A stretch of 7,313 nt of DNA from PSRF01 sp035457105 (GCA_035457105.1 DATIBX010000554.1:1-7313), one strand, 5' to 3'; numbered from the stretch's first letter, positions 1-6,416 are shown. Program-made: numbers and translations. Notes: a model not told the origin generated them from the sequence alone.

Positions 1-192
1 TTCGGTTGCTGCTAGCTGAGAGTTGACTAATACCTAAAAGATCTGGGTACTCAGCGATTGACGCAGAACATATGCGCCCTGCTGCAGACAGTTGGAGCGT
101 CCCTTTGACTTCAGAGGAGAGTCACGGCGAACGACGGCGAACGAGGACGTACGCGGTCCGACAGAGGAGCTTGAGTGGAGAATTGGATGGGG
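1..192. other. Non-coding stretch, no supported gene
   Basis: All three plus-strand frames hit a stop within the first 25 bases or so, so no gene enters from the left on that strand, and I found no convincing minus-strand gene reading out. The only local structure is a perfect tandem duplication of the 10-mer cggcgaacga at 125-134 and 135-144, just beyond the stop codon of the DoxX-like gene. I found no tRNA, no rRNA and no clear terminator with a T-run. Confidence 0.5.
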
Positions 193-1149
193 TTAAGGCA
201 GGGCGAGGTGTTCCTTGTTCATTGCGGTTGCCAGGAGCAGGATGGTTCCGCTGAAAAGCAACGTATCGAAGAAGAAGTTCAGGGCCACCACGTCTGTTGG
301 CGCGGCAATGAGCATCGGCAGATAGATCCACAACACAGTCAACAGTATTGTGAGCCCTAAGACTAGTGCCGCCAGTCTCGTTTTCTTATTAACGAGCAAG
401 CAGACGCCGGCGAGAATCAGGATCACACCAACAAAATAGCTCAAGAAAATTCGTCCGGGAATCCAGTCAGGAGTGAGCTTTTGCAGCGGAACTCCCGGAA
501 CATATTCCGGGTGCAGCAGATGTTCTACGCCATAGAATAGCGAAGGAAGACCGACGAAGAAACGCGGAATGGCTGCCAGTAAAGAGCTCGACCTTAGGCG
601 CAACGGCTGTTTCGTACGAGTGCTCGACGGTGACATCGCGAAAGCAAAAGCGCCGCCGCTGAAGGCGAGTTGTCTCAGGGCCAGCGCCCAAAAGAATCTG
701 TTCCCAGGTTGCGAAACAACACCAGGCACATCCATTACGAGGACAAAGATCAGCATCGTCATTCCGACGAGCGCCGCTGCTAACCGTGCCTGGACCAGGA
801 CGGCAATACTGAGCGCCGCACAAAGAAAAGCGATGCCTACCAGGTAAACCAAAAATGTGTGGGCAGGAATCCAGCGTGGAACAAGGCTCGCGACGTTCGC
901 TGCGGCCGTGAAATGCTCCGAACCAAAAACCGCCAGCGGAATCGCAAAAAACAGACGGCCAAACGGCAAGATCTTGTCTAGCCCATGTTCATGCGGCAGC
1001 TCTCCGAAAATCTTGATGAGGCCAATGATGAAAATCAGCAAAGCAGCGACGTAGATCCAGAATGATATCGCCGGTATGCCAAACAGCGCGACAGCCAGCG
1101 CCGGTACGACGCCAACGAACTGTTGGAAACAGGAGAGTTGGATTTGCAA
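193..1149 (-). CDS. Tandem-duplicated DoxX-like integral membrane protein
   Basis: This 318-residue, very hydrophobic protein has about 10 predicted membrane segments. After an N-terminal pair of helices (about residues 11-50) it consists of two related four-helix units, about residues 64-171 and 195-308. They align through G-x-E-H (76-79 and 207-210), P-x-W-I-P (91-95 and 227-231) and a short basic loop ending in RLAAL-type sequence (122-126 and 258-262). Single DoxX/DoxD-like proteins are usually about 120-180 residues, so this looks like an internal gene duplication. Members of that group are poorly characterised membrane proteins, some linked to redox or thiol metabolism; no function can be assigned here. 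The start is TTG, the only ATG/GTG/TTG in the frame downstream of the in-frame TGA at 1264-1266, and GAGAGG lies 9 nt before it. It follows the molybdenum hydroxylase operon on the same strand, but a palindromic element separates them. Confidence 0.75.
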   Translation of the reverse strand: MQIQLSCFQQFVGVVPALAVALFGIPAISFWIYVAALLIFIIGLIKIFGELPHEHGLDKILPFGRLFFAIPLAVFGSEHFTAAANVASLVPRWIPAHTFLVYLVGIAFLCAALSIAVLVQARLAAALVGMTMLIFVLVMDVPGVVSQPGNRFFWALALRQLAFSGGAFAFAMSPSSTRTKQPLRLRSSSLLAAIPRFFVGLPSLFYGVEHLLHPEYVPGVPLQKLTPDWIPGRIFLSYFVGVILILAGVCLLVNKKTRLAALVLGLTILLTVLWIYLPMLIAAPTDVVALNFFFDTLLFSGTILLLATAMNKEHLALP

Positions 1150-1158
1150 CGTGAGATG

Positions 1159-1164
1159 CCTCTC
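1159..1164 (-). promoter_or_regulatory. Ribosome binding site supporting a TTG start
   Basis: On the minus strand this reads GAGAGG, 9 nt upstream of the TTG at 1149-1147. The frame stays open further upstream to the TGA at 1264-1266 but contains no ATG, GTG or TTG, so this site is the main support for TTG initiation of the DoxX-like gene. Confidence 0.5.
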
Positions 1165-1189
1165 GGATTGAATTAGGGTGGTGACATTA

Positions 1190-1313
1190 TTGTAGGGGCG
1201 GCACTCCGTGGCCGCCCCATCTGCGTAGGTCGTACGGCACCCTTTCGTCGCCGCCCCCTCTTCTCAAGCCATCCCATTACGGAAGAGGGGGCGTCCACGG
1301 AGGCACGCTACAA
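1190..1313. repeat. Composite palindromic element (REP- or MITE-like)
   Basis: This intergenic element of about 124 bp is built of nested inverted repeats. The outer ends match as TTGTAG (1190-1195) with CTACAA (1308-1313), and TCCGTGG (1205-1211) with CCACGGA (1295-1301). Inside are two hairpins. One has an 8-bp perfect stem, GGGGCGGC (1195-1202) with GCCGCCCC (1211-1218). The other has a 12-bp perfect stem, CGCCCCCTCTTC (1252-1263) with GAAGAGGGGGCG (1282-1293), around an 18-nt loop. It lies between the stop of the Mo subunit and the start of the DoxX-like gene, both on the minus strand. No T-run follows the stems in either direction, so it is not a standard intrinsic terminator, although it could stabilise or attenuate a read-through mRNA. 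The nested architecture with outer inverted ends is typical of dispersed REP or MITE sequences; copy number in the genome is unknown from here. Confidence 0.65.
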
Positions 1314-1338
1314 AAATGTTGTCGTGGAACACTAGAAC

Positions 1339-3558
1339 TTAAACAGTTACAAGCGGTAACGTACGATAGCGTTTACCCGTTAGTCGCGTCACCGCATTCA
1401 CCACTGCCGGCGAAATCACTGGAACCGGAGGTTCACCACAGCCGGTCGGTGCTTCACCGCTCTTCACAATGTGAACATCAACCTCAACCGGCGCATCAAT
1501 GATGTAAGGAAGGACATACCCGTCAAAGTTCCTCTGCTCCACTCTTCCATTCTTCAAAGTGATCGCGCCTTTAGCCATCAACTGCGTGAGACCAAAAGCC
1601 AGTCCTGCTTGAAACTGACTCTCGACCGATAGAGGATTAACGGCGAACCCACAATCCACCGCTACCGTGGCGCGATGAATCTTTGGACGCTTGTTCTCAA
1701 TCGACACATCGACAGCACATGCCACTCCGGTCCCAAAACATTCATGACACGAGACTCCGAGAGCATGTCCGTTTGGCAGTTTATTGCGCCAACTCGCACT
1801 AGCCTGGTCCAACAACTCAAGGGCACTCAGCAGCTTCTTGGCTTCTGGTTTTAGCAGCTTGCGACGGTACGCGAACGGATCCATCTTCGCCCGAGTGGCC
1901 AACTCATCAATTAACGTCTCCATAACAAAGGCTGTATGTGTATGTCCAACTGAGCGCCACCAAAGCACTGGAACATTAACTTTAGGATGATGAGCCGAGA
2001 CATGAAAATTCGGAATCGCATAGCTTGTATCCGCAACACCTTCCGTGGCCGTAGAATCGACTCCGTTTTTGACGACGAAACTCTCGAATGGTGTGCCAGC
2101 CACTATCGATTGGCCAACGATAATGTGACGCCATGCGGCTGGTAATCCATTTGGTCCAACACCGATCTCGATGCGGTGAAAGTGCATCGGCCGATAGTAA
2201 CCACCCTGTACGTCGTCTTCGCGTGACCAGACAAGCTTGACCGGAGTGCCGCGCAAACGTTTAGCAATGGCTGCTGCTTCACGTTGAACGTGAGAGTCGG
2301 CAACTGCGCGACGGCCAAATCCACCACCCGCCATCTCAGTATGAAAAGTCACCTGCTCCGGTTTTAGTCCCAGCACTTCGGCGACATTCATCTGGTCCCC
2401 CGTTTGAAACTGAGACCCGGCCCACACTTCGGCTCGATCACCATCGAAGCGAACTGTAGTGTTCAGCGGTTCCATCGGCGAGTGTGCGAGATACGGAAAT
2501 TCAAACTCCGCCACGATGCGATCACCGGCGGCAATCTTATCGAGCGCAGTCGGGTCGCCCTGCGTTACAGCAACCATTCCTGGCTTTTGTCCAAGTTCTT
2601 TGTATTTGGTCCATAATTCAGCCGTGTCAGCCAATTCCAGACCTGCCAGATCCCATTCGATCTTCAGCAGGTCGCGTGCCTGTTTGGCCGGCCAATATTT
2701 ATCGGCAACGATCGCGACGCCACTGCCTTTCGCGAGCGGAATCTCAAACACCTCGCGCACGCCCTCGACGCGCCGAGCATCAGTGTCGACAATGCTTTTC
2801 ACACGCCCGCCAAATACTGGTGGATGAGCTACGACAGCTACTTTCATCCCCGGCAAATCCAGATCGAGTCCAAACTTGAGCGTGCCATCACACTTCGAAG
2901 AGCTATCCAGTCGTTTTGTTGGTTTGCCCACGAATCGAAATTCATTGGGACTCTTTAATCGAACATTTGTTGGAACAGGTTTGCGTGCTGCTTCGGCCGC
3001 AAGTTCTGAGTACTTCGCCGATTGTCCGGATGGGCCGTGGACCACACTTGCTTCGGTGCGACACTTGTCTGGAGTTGTTTTCCAGCGTTCTGCAGCAACG
3101 GCGACCAGCATAGCTCGAGTTTTTGCACCCAGTTCCCGATACTGCTGAAAGGAATGTGCGATGGAACCAGAGCCACCAACCATTTGAATGTTGAATAGCG
3201 GATCTTTGTAAACATCCGCTGCCGGTGCGAGTTCAGCTATCACGTTTGACCAGTCAGCGTCTAATTCATCGGCAAGGACCATTGGCAGACTGGTGTGAAC
3301 TCCCTGGCCAAACTCGAGGCGATTAACCTGAATCACAATCTTACCGTCGGGTCTGATGTTGACGAATGCGTCAGGAGGAAAAACTTTCGGTTGTTGTCGC
3401 GGCGGAGTCGGATTCCCTTCTTGCGCTAGGGCTTCACCAGGCGGATTTGGCTGGAGGTAGAGCGAAACGAGTAGACCACTTGCAGCACCGAATGAAACTT
3501 GGAGAAAACCTCGTCGATTCAGGCCGGGACGATCATTGTTTCGAAGCAAAGCAACCAT
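1339..3558 (-). CDS. Molybdopterin-binding subunit of an isoquinoline 1-oxidoreductase-type molybdenum hydroxylase (xanthine dehydrogenase family), Tat-exported
   Basis: This 739-residue protein is the large catalytic subunit, which holds the molybdopterin cytosine dinucleotide cofactor and hydroxylates a substrate with water as oxygen donor. A twin-arginine signal, N-R-R-G-F-L-Q (residues 14-20) followed by a hydrophobic stretch, indicates export folded to the periplasm, as in the IorB branch. Family landmarks are HSPMEP (359-364), AGGGFGRR (410-417, cofactor binding), DCGFAVNP (635-642) and GCGEPP near the C-terminus, whose Glu709 matches the catalytic base of the family. Length is normal for IorB-like proteins. 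I chose ATG at 3558-3556 over GTG at 3561 because AGGAGG sits 6 nt before the ATG but only 3 nt before the GTG. The ATG overlaps the upstream subunit's TGA by one base, implying translational coupling. The substrate (N-heterocycle, aldehyde or other) cannot be read from sequence. Cofactor insertion genes of the XdhC type are not in the window. Confidence 0.93.
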   Translation of the reverse strand: MVALLRNNDRPGLNRRGFLQVSFGAASGLLVSLYLQPNPPGEALAQEGNPTPPRQQPKVFPPDAFVNIRPDGKIVIQVNRLEFGQGVHTSLPMVLADELDADWSNVIAELAPAADVYKDPLFNIQMVGGSGSIAHSFQQYRELGAKTRAMLVAVAAERWKTTPDKCRTEASVVHGPSGQSAKYSELAAEAARKPVPTNVRLKSPNEFRFVGKPTKRLDSSSKCDGTLKFGLDLDLPGMKVAVVAHPPVFGGRVKSIVDTDARRVEGVREVFEIPLAKGSGVAIVADKYWPAKQARDLLKIEWDLAGLELADTAELWTKYKELGQKPGMVAVTQGDPTALDKIAAGDRIVAEFEFPYLAHSPMEPLNTTVRFDGDRAEVWAGSQFQTGDQMNVAEVLGLKPEQVTFHTEMAGGGFGRRAVADSHVQREAAAIAKRLRGTPVKLVWSREDDVQGGYYRPMHFHRIEIGVGPNGLPAAWRHIIVGQSIVAGTPFESFVVKNGVDSTATEGVADTSYAIPNFHVSAHHPKVNVPVLWWRSVGHTHTAFVMETLIDELATRAKMDPFAYRRKLLKPEAKKLLSALELLDQASASWRNKLPNGHALGVSCHECFGTGVACAVDVSIENKRPKIHRATVAVDCGFAVNPLSVESQFQAGLAFGLTQLMAKGAITLKNGRVEQRNFDGYVLPYIIDAPVEVDVHIVKSGEAPTGCGEPPVPVISPAVVNAVTRLTGKRYRTLPLVTV

Positions 3559-4034
3559 CACTCGCCTCCTTTCGGTAGTTGGGCCGCCGCCGCTTTGATC
3601 GCCTGCCGAATACGTGGATACGTGCCACAGCGACAGAGATTTCCACCCATCGACTCTTCGATGTTTTGATCCGTCGGCTTAGGTGTCGCCTTGAGTAACG
3701 CACAAGCAGACATGATCTGACCGCTCTGGCAATAACCACACTGCACCACATCCGTTTCGACCCACGCTGTTTGGACCGCGCGGCCAACTGCGTCTTGCCC
3801 AATGCCTTCGATCGTAAGAATTGGACGATCGCCGATGTGCGAGATTGGCACGATGCACGAACGCGTGGCGACTCCGCCAACATGTACGGTGCAAGCACCG
3901 CACGCGCTGATACCACAACCAAACTTCGTTCCCGTCATCTTCAGATCTTCACGCAACACCCACAGCAAGGGTGTCGAAGGATCGACGGTTACCTCACGCA
4001 TCTGCCCGTTAATGTTCAGTCGATAAGTCGCCAT
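3558..4034 (-). CDS. [2Fe-2S] subunit of a molybdenum hydroxylase (IorA-like)
   Basis: This 158-residue protein is the small electron-transfer subunit, relaying electrons from the molybdenum site through two [2Fe-2S] clusters. The N-terminal ferredoxin-like domain has cluster ligands C40, C45, C48 and C60. The C-terminal helical domain has C99, C102, C134 and C136 (the C-G-Y-C and C-R-C motifs). All eight ligands are present and the length is typical. There is no signal peptide; in this family the small subunit is normally exported together with the Tat-tagged large subunit. ATG at 4034 has AGGAG 6 nt upstream (4041-4045), and that site overlaps the TAG of the cytochrome gene. Its own TGA overlaps the start of the large subunit, so the three genes are tightly coupled. 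The family assignment is secure; the substrate is not determined. Confidence 0.95.
   Translation of the reverse strand: MATYRLNINGQMREVTVDPSTPLLWVLREDLKMTGTKFGCGISACGACTVHVGGVATRSCIVPISHIGDRPILTIEGIGQDAVGRAVQTAWVETDVVQCGYCQSGQIMSACALLKATPKPTDQNIEESMGGNLCRCGTYPRIRQAIKAAAAQLPKGGE
3565..3570 (-). promoter_or_regulatory. Shine-Dalgarno site that decides the start of the Mo subunit
   Basis: On the minus strand this reads AGGAGG, inside the last codons of the iron-sulfur subunit gene. Spacing is 6 nt to the ATG at 3558 and 3 nt to the GTG at 3561, so the ATG is favoured. The arrangement couples termination of one subunit to initiation of the next. Confidence 0.65.
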
Positions 4035-4040
4035 TTTAAA

Positions 4041-4045
4041 CTCCT
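4041..4045 (-). promoter_or_regulatory. Ribosome binding site overlapping the cytochrome stop codon
   Basis: AGGAG on the minus strand lies 6 nt before the ATG of the iron-sulfur subunit. It shares bases with the TAG stop (4046-4044) of the cytochrome gene, so ribosomes finishing the cytochrome end on the next gene's binding site. Confidence 0.6.
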
Positions 4046-4652
4046 ATTTTGGACATGGTGTACCCGCCTCTACCCAACGACGCGTGGCAGCGACAAATTG
4101 TTCATGAGTGAGCGGCGGCAGCGTTCGCATCGTTCCATCGGGCCGGCGACCCGGATTCCACGCCCATTTCACCAATGGTTCTTCTTCGTGATGTTTCAAC
4201 AAACCTGGTCCATCCAGATTGTGGTTTAACGATCGATTAGTAATAGCCTGACAAACAGCAGAACTCGACAGAGGCTGATCGTTTGTATCCTGCCAACGCA
4301 TGGACAGTGGAGCTAAATGCCAGTTGTGCCCGCCGGGAACACCGGTGCTGTCAGCATTTGTTTCCTGATGGCATCCGGCGCAGTTCAAACCGGGTACACC
4401 GTTGTCTTCAGGACCACGCACTACGTTTGCGACATGGCGATGTCGATCATCTGCTTGTTGAGGATAGTTTGTTGCAGTGTGACAGTTGATGCACCTTGGA
4501 GAGGTCAATACTGAGTAAACCTGTTCCCAGGCGGCGAGCCCCTGCGCAGTGTTGCGAGGATCGGAAGCATCGCCGCCAGGAAGCGCATTGATGGAGAATG
4601 CCGTCGCAATAACGGCTGCCAATGACAGGACACCCGCAAGAATTCTCCGCAT
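4044..4652 (-). CDS. Secreted di-heme cytochrome c, probable electron-acceptor subunit of the Mo hydroxylase
   Basis: This 202-residue protein has a Sec-type signal peptide (RR at residues 2-3, hydrophobic core about 4-23). It has two heme c attachment motifs, C54-I-N-C-H58 and C91-A-G-C-H95, so it should carry two covalent hemes in the periplasm. Other cysteines are C134 and C200. Axial Met and His candidates exist (M118, H109, H112), but the sequence does not settle which are used. It begins the operon, 9 nt before the iron-sulfur subunit, and most likely accepts electrons from the [2Fe-2S] clusters and passes them to the respiratory chain. Cytochrome subunits are known in related membrane-linked aldehyde dehydrogenases, and similar proteins are, to my memory, sometimes annotated as isoquinoline 1-oxidoreductase subunits. 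ATG at 4652 has GGAGGA 5 nt upstream (4658-4663). A heme cytochrome is certain; the partner role is inferred from gene order. Confidence 0.88.
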   Translation of the reverse strand: MRRILAGVLSLAAVIATAFSINALPGGDASDPRNTAQGLAAWEQVYSVLTSPRCINCHTATNYPQQADDRHRHVANVVRGPEDNGVPGLNCAGCHQETNADSTGVPGGHNWHLAPLSMRWQDTNDQPLSSSAVCQAITNRSLNHNLDGPGLLKHHEEEPLVKWAWNPGRRPDGTMRTLPPLTHEQFVAATRRWVEAGTPCPK

Positions 4653-4687
4653 CAGAATCCTCCAATTGAATTGATGATTTTTTTGGG

Positions 4688-4716
4688 AGTATCCGTTACC
4701 TAAGGGACCATGTCAA
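4688..4716 (-). promoter_or_regulatory. Sigma70-type promoter of the cytochrome/Mo hydroxylase operon
   Basis: On the minus strand there is a perfect -35 hexamer TTGACA (4716-4711), a 17-nt spacer, and the -10 hexamer GATACT (4693-4688, 4 of 6 consensus). Transcription would start near 4681, giving a leader of about 29 nt before the cytochrome ATG. A 10-bp perfect palindrome, CTTTGCAAAG (4734-4743), lies 17 bp upstream of the -35 and could be an activator or operator site, but that is speculative. No regulator gene is in the window. Confidence 0.65.
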
Positions 4717-4772
4717 TTGCTATTTTTGAGCGGCTTTGCAAAGAGTGGTTGAGGTATCACTCGTTTTTAACC

Positions 4773-4859
4773 GCTCCGGAGGGGCGAGATGTTTATAGTT
4801 CCTAACCGAGCGCCACAGTCTGGAGCTCCCGAACTATAAACATGCCGATCCTCCGGAGC
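4773..4859. repeat. Large interrupted inverted repeat (paired REP- or MITE-like element)
   Basis: Two arms face each other. GCTCCGGAGG (4773-4782) matches CCTCCGGAGC (4850-4859), and ATGTTTATAGTTC (4789-4801) matches GAACTATAAACAT (4831-4843), both perfectly. Six bases separate the two blocks on each side and the loop is 29 nt. Each outer block contains the self-palindrome CTCCGGAG, and a further GGAGCTCC palindrome lies in the loop (4822-4829). The element fills the gap between the MDR gene and the promoter of the Mo hydroxylase operon. From memory, CTCC-rich blocks joined to a TGTTTATAG tail recur as dispersed repeats in some soil bacteria; I could not verify this. No T-run follows, so it is not a classical terminator. 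The rest of the 4653-4955 gap holds only the promoter and no coding sequence I can support. Confidence 0.75.
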
Positions 4860-4955
4860 TACGCGGAGTGCGACTGTCTTACCGCTGCACATAGCCCGTG
4901 CCGATTGTTCTAAAGATGGCGGGATAAATATTCCACCACTCGTTGAATGAGCCCC

Positions 4956-5939
4956 TTATTCAATTCGCAATGCAATCTTCCCCAGATGATGTTTAGCAAG
5001 CGCCTCGTGTGCCTTGCCGGCTTCTTCCAGGCGAAATGTTCTGTCTACTTGCACCTGAAATGGACCAGATTCAATCAACTTGTTGAGTCTGTCGATGAGT
5101 TGCGGGCTCGTTTCTCCATCGTAAGCCTCAATCGCGACACCTTCAGGAGCAGTCGGCTCAGGCATCACGCCATGTGGAAACGCGATCCTTCCTCCTTTGC
5201 GAATAGCTAACACGGCCTCATCAGTTTCCTCGCCTCCCGATGTGACAAGAGCGGCATCCAGTCCAGCAGGCGCGAAATCCCTGGCCGCGTCCAGAACATT
5301 AGGTCCATGTCCATCGACTACACTGTCAGCTCCCAGTTTTTTGGCAAGCTGCACACCGTCGGCACCGGAAGCGATAGCGAACACTTTGGCGCCGATACGT
5401 TTGGCGAGTTGTATAGCCAAATGTCCAATGCCACCACTTGCGCCGAATACCATCAATGACTCGCCTGCTTTCAAACCGAGTACCTTTTCAAGGCCAGTTA
5501 ACGCGGTCAACCCATCGCTCGGCAACACTGCTGCTTGTTCAATCGACAAGCGGCCGGGAATCAATGAAACATTATCGGCCTTCACCGCAGTGTATTGAGC
5601 GTAGAAGCCACCTTTTGGATTTGCTAACTCTGCGGCGTAAACACGGTCACCCTCCTTAAAGCGAGTTACGTCTTTACCTACGGACTCGATCGTTCCTGCC
5701 CCATCAGTACCAAGCACGTACGGGAATTTCGGTTTGACTCCCATGATCTCGACAAATCTGCCTTCTCGCTCATACGGATCCCACGCTCCGACCCCGGCAG
5801 CTTCGACGCGAATCAAAACCTCTCCCGCCTCGATTTCTGGGATCGGTAAGTTTTGTACTTTTAATGCTTCGGGACCGCCAAACTTATCGAGTGCCACGGC
5901 CCGCATTGTTTGCGCCTTTGCTTGTGATGTTTGTGCCAT
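4956..5939 (-). CDS. NAD(P)-dependent, zinc-free quinone oxidoreductase-like protein (medium-chain dehydrogenase/reductase)
   Basis: This 327-residue protein belongs to the MDR superfamily, most like NADPH:quinone or enone reductases. The N-terminal GroES-like catalytic domain spans about residues 12-130. It is followed by a Rossmann fold with the dinucleotide motif G-A-S-G-G-I-G (166-172) and a C-terminal segment that returns to the catalytic domain. It contains no cysteine at all, so it lacks the catalytic and structural zinc ligands of true alcohol dehydrogenases and fits the zinc-independent quinone reductase branch. No signal peptide is evident, so it should be cytoplasmic. The listed ATG has GGAGGT (5952-5957) 12 nt upstream, a rather long spacing. 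A second ATG at 5906 (residue 12, MRAVAL) is where many relatives begin and has a weak AAGG 8 nt upstream, so the true protein may be 316 residues. It is on the same strand as the Mo operon but separated by a repeat and a promoter, so is probably independent. Confidence 0.9.
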   Translation of the reverse strand: MAQTSQAKAQTMRAVALDKFGGPEALKVQNLPIPEIEAGEVLIRVEAAGVGAWDPYEREGRFVEIMGVKPKFPYVLGTDGAGTIESVGKDVTRFKEGDRVYAAELANPKGGFYAQYTAVKADNVSLIPGRLSIEQAAVLPSDGLTALTGLEKVLGLKAGESLMVFGASGGIGHLAIQLAKRIGAKVFAIASGADGVQLAKKLGADSVVDGHGPNVLDAARDFAPAGLDAALVTSGGEETDEAVLAIRKGGRIAFPHGVMPEPTAPEGVAIEAYDGETSPQLIDRLNKLIESGPFQVQVDRTFRLEEAGKAHEALAKHHLGKIALRIE

Positions 5940-6061
5940 GATTTTACGTACACCTCCGTCTCTAATAGTTCAAGGCATTTCGCCAGTTCATTATTTATCG
6001 GGAATCATCAATTCATCACGCAAGCATGGTGCCTGTGGATTCTGCTTCAACCTCTCATTCT

Positions 6062-6123
6062 CCCTTGGCTTTAGCCCAGGGGCATATTGCTCCCACGCAT
6101 TGCTGAAACCGTTTCAACGGTTT
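6062..6123. repeat. Paired short palindromes, likely a dispersed repeat
   Basis: Two hairpin-capable sequences lie 24 nt apart upstream of the MDR gene. The first is CCCTTGGC (6062-6069) with GCCCAGGG (6074-6081) around TTTA, one mismatch, containing the perfect core GGCTTTAGCC. The second is AAACCGTTTCAACGGTTT (6106-6123), an 8-bp perfect stem around TC. From memory, this pairing recurs between genes in some Acidobacteria-like genomes, which I could not check. It lies just past the stop of the small minus-strand ORF at 6133-6291. Between here and the MDR start (5940-6061) I see only its ribosome binding site and no clear promoter. Confidence 0.55.
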
Positions 6124-6132
6124 GCCAAAGTC

Positions 6133-6291
6133 TTAGCAAATAGCTTGTTCTGTGAGAGCCAGGAAATCGGCGTCAGGCTCCAACTTCCGAATCTCATCAA
6201 CGGGAAGGCCATTTCCATAAACAGTTACCGAAAGATTGAACAACGGCGACCTGGCCCAAAGGAGCGGGCAACACTTTTGAGCCTTACTCAT
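6133..6291 (-). CDS. Possible small protein or gene remnant, unrecognised
   Basis: This minus-strand frame of 52 codons runs from ATG at 6291 to TAA at 6135-6133. The last two thirds read like a real protein (…GLPVDEIRKLEPDADF…, acidic with alternating hydrophobics), whereas the first 15 residues, rich in Cys and Pro, look random. There is no Shine-Dalgarno sequence before the ATG, and the same frame has stops shortly upstream. That suggests either a degraded 3' end of a longer gene or a chance reading frame inside repeat-rich DNA. I recognise no family. Its neighbours are the palindrome pair downstream (6062-6123) and the ACGAA repeat upstream (6341-6370). Confidence 0.3.
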   Translation of the reverse strand: MSKAQKCCPLLWARSPLFNLSVTVYGNGLPVDEIRKLEPDADFLALTEQAIC

Positions 6292-6340
6292 TACAAAAAG
6301 CCGACGCAAACGCTATTGGATGAGCCTTCAGAAATAATGA

Positions 6341-6370
6341 TCCACTGAACTACACGAAACGGGACGAAAC
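6341..6370. repeat. 10-nt-period ACGAAAC repeat, copy 1
   Basis: Three units with a 10-base period: tccactgaac, tacacgaaac, gggacgaaac. A related array with the same period and orientation lies at 7098-7127 on the other side of the lipoprotein gene; 19 of 30 positions match without gaps. The similarity suggests copies of one dispersed repeat family, partly decayed. Confidence 0.45.
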
Positions 6371-6416
6371 AAATCATTACCAAGTCGGGTGGTCTAACGC
6401 CTCGATGGTCGCCGGC

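Noticed and set aside
23..51. TTGACT followed by GGTACT after 17 nt, promoter-like
   Set aside because: The -10 matches only 3 of 6 positions and no supportable plus-strand gene lies downstream.
72..254. 60-codon plus-strand frame at the left edge
   Set aside because: Low-information, Arg/Ser-rich product, overlapping the 3' end of the DoxX-like gene on the other strand. No Shine-Dalgarno sequence.
1252..1293. GC-rich 12-bp hairpin as an intrinsic terminator of the Mo operon
   Set aside because: Neither flank has a T-run, the loop is 18 nt, and the stem belongs to a larger element with outer inverted ends.
2459..2879. Plus-strand frames of 122-131 codons inside the Mo subunit gene
   Set aside because: They are antisense shadows of a gene with unmistakable family motifs on the minus strand.
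3559..3561. GTG as start of the Mo subunit (740 residues)
   Set aside because: AGGAGG would be only 3 nt away; the adjacent ATG has normal 6-nt spacing.
5734..6348. 204-codon plus-strand frame
   Set aside because: Its first third is antisense to the MDR gene and the rest translates palindromic repeat DNA. There is no family resemblance and no ribosome binding site.
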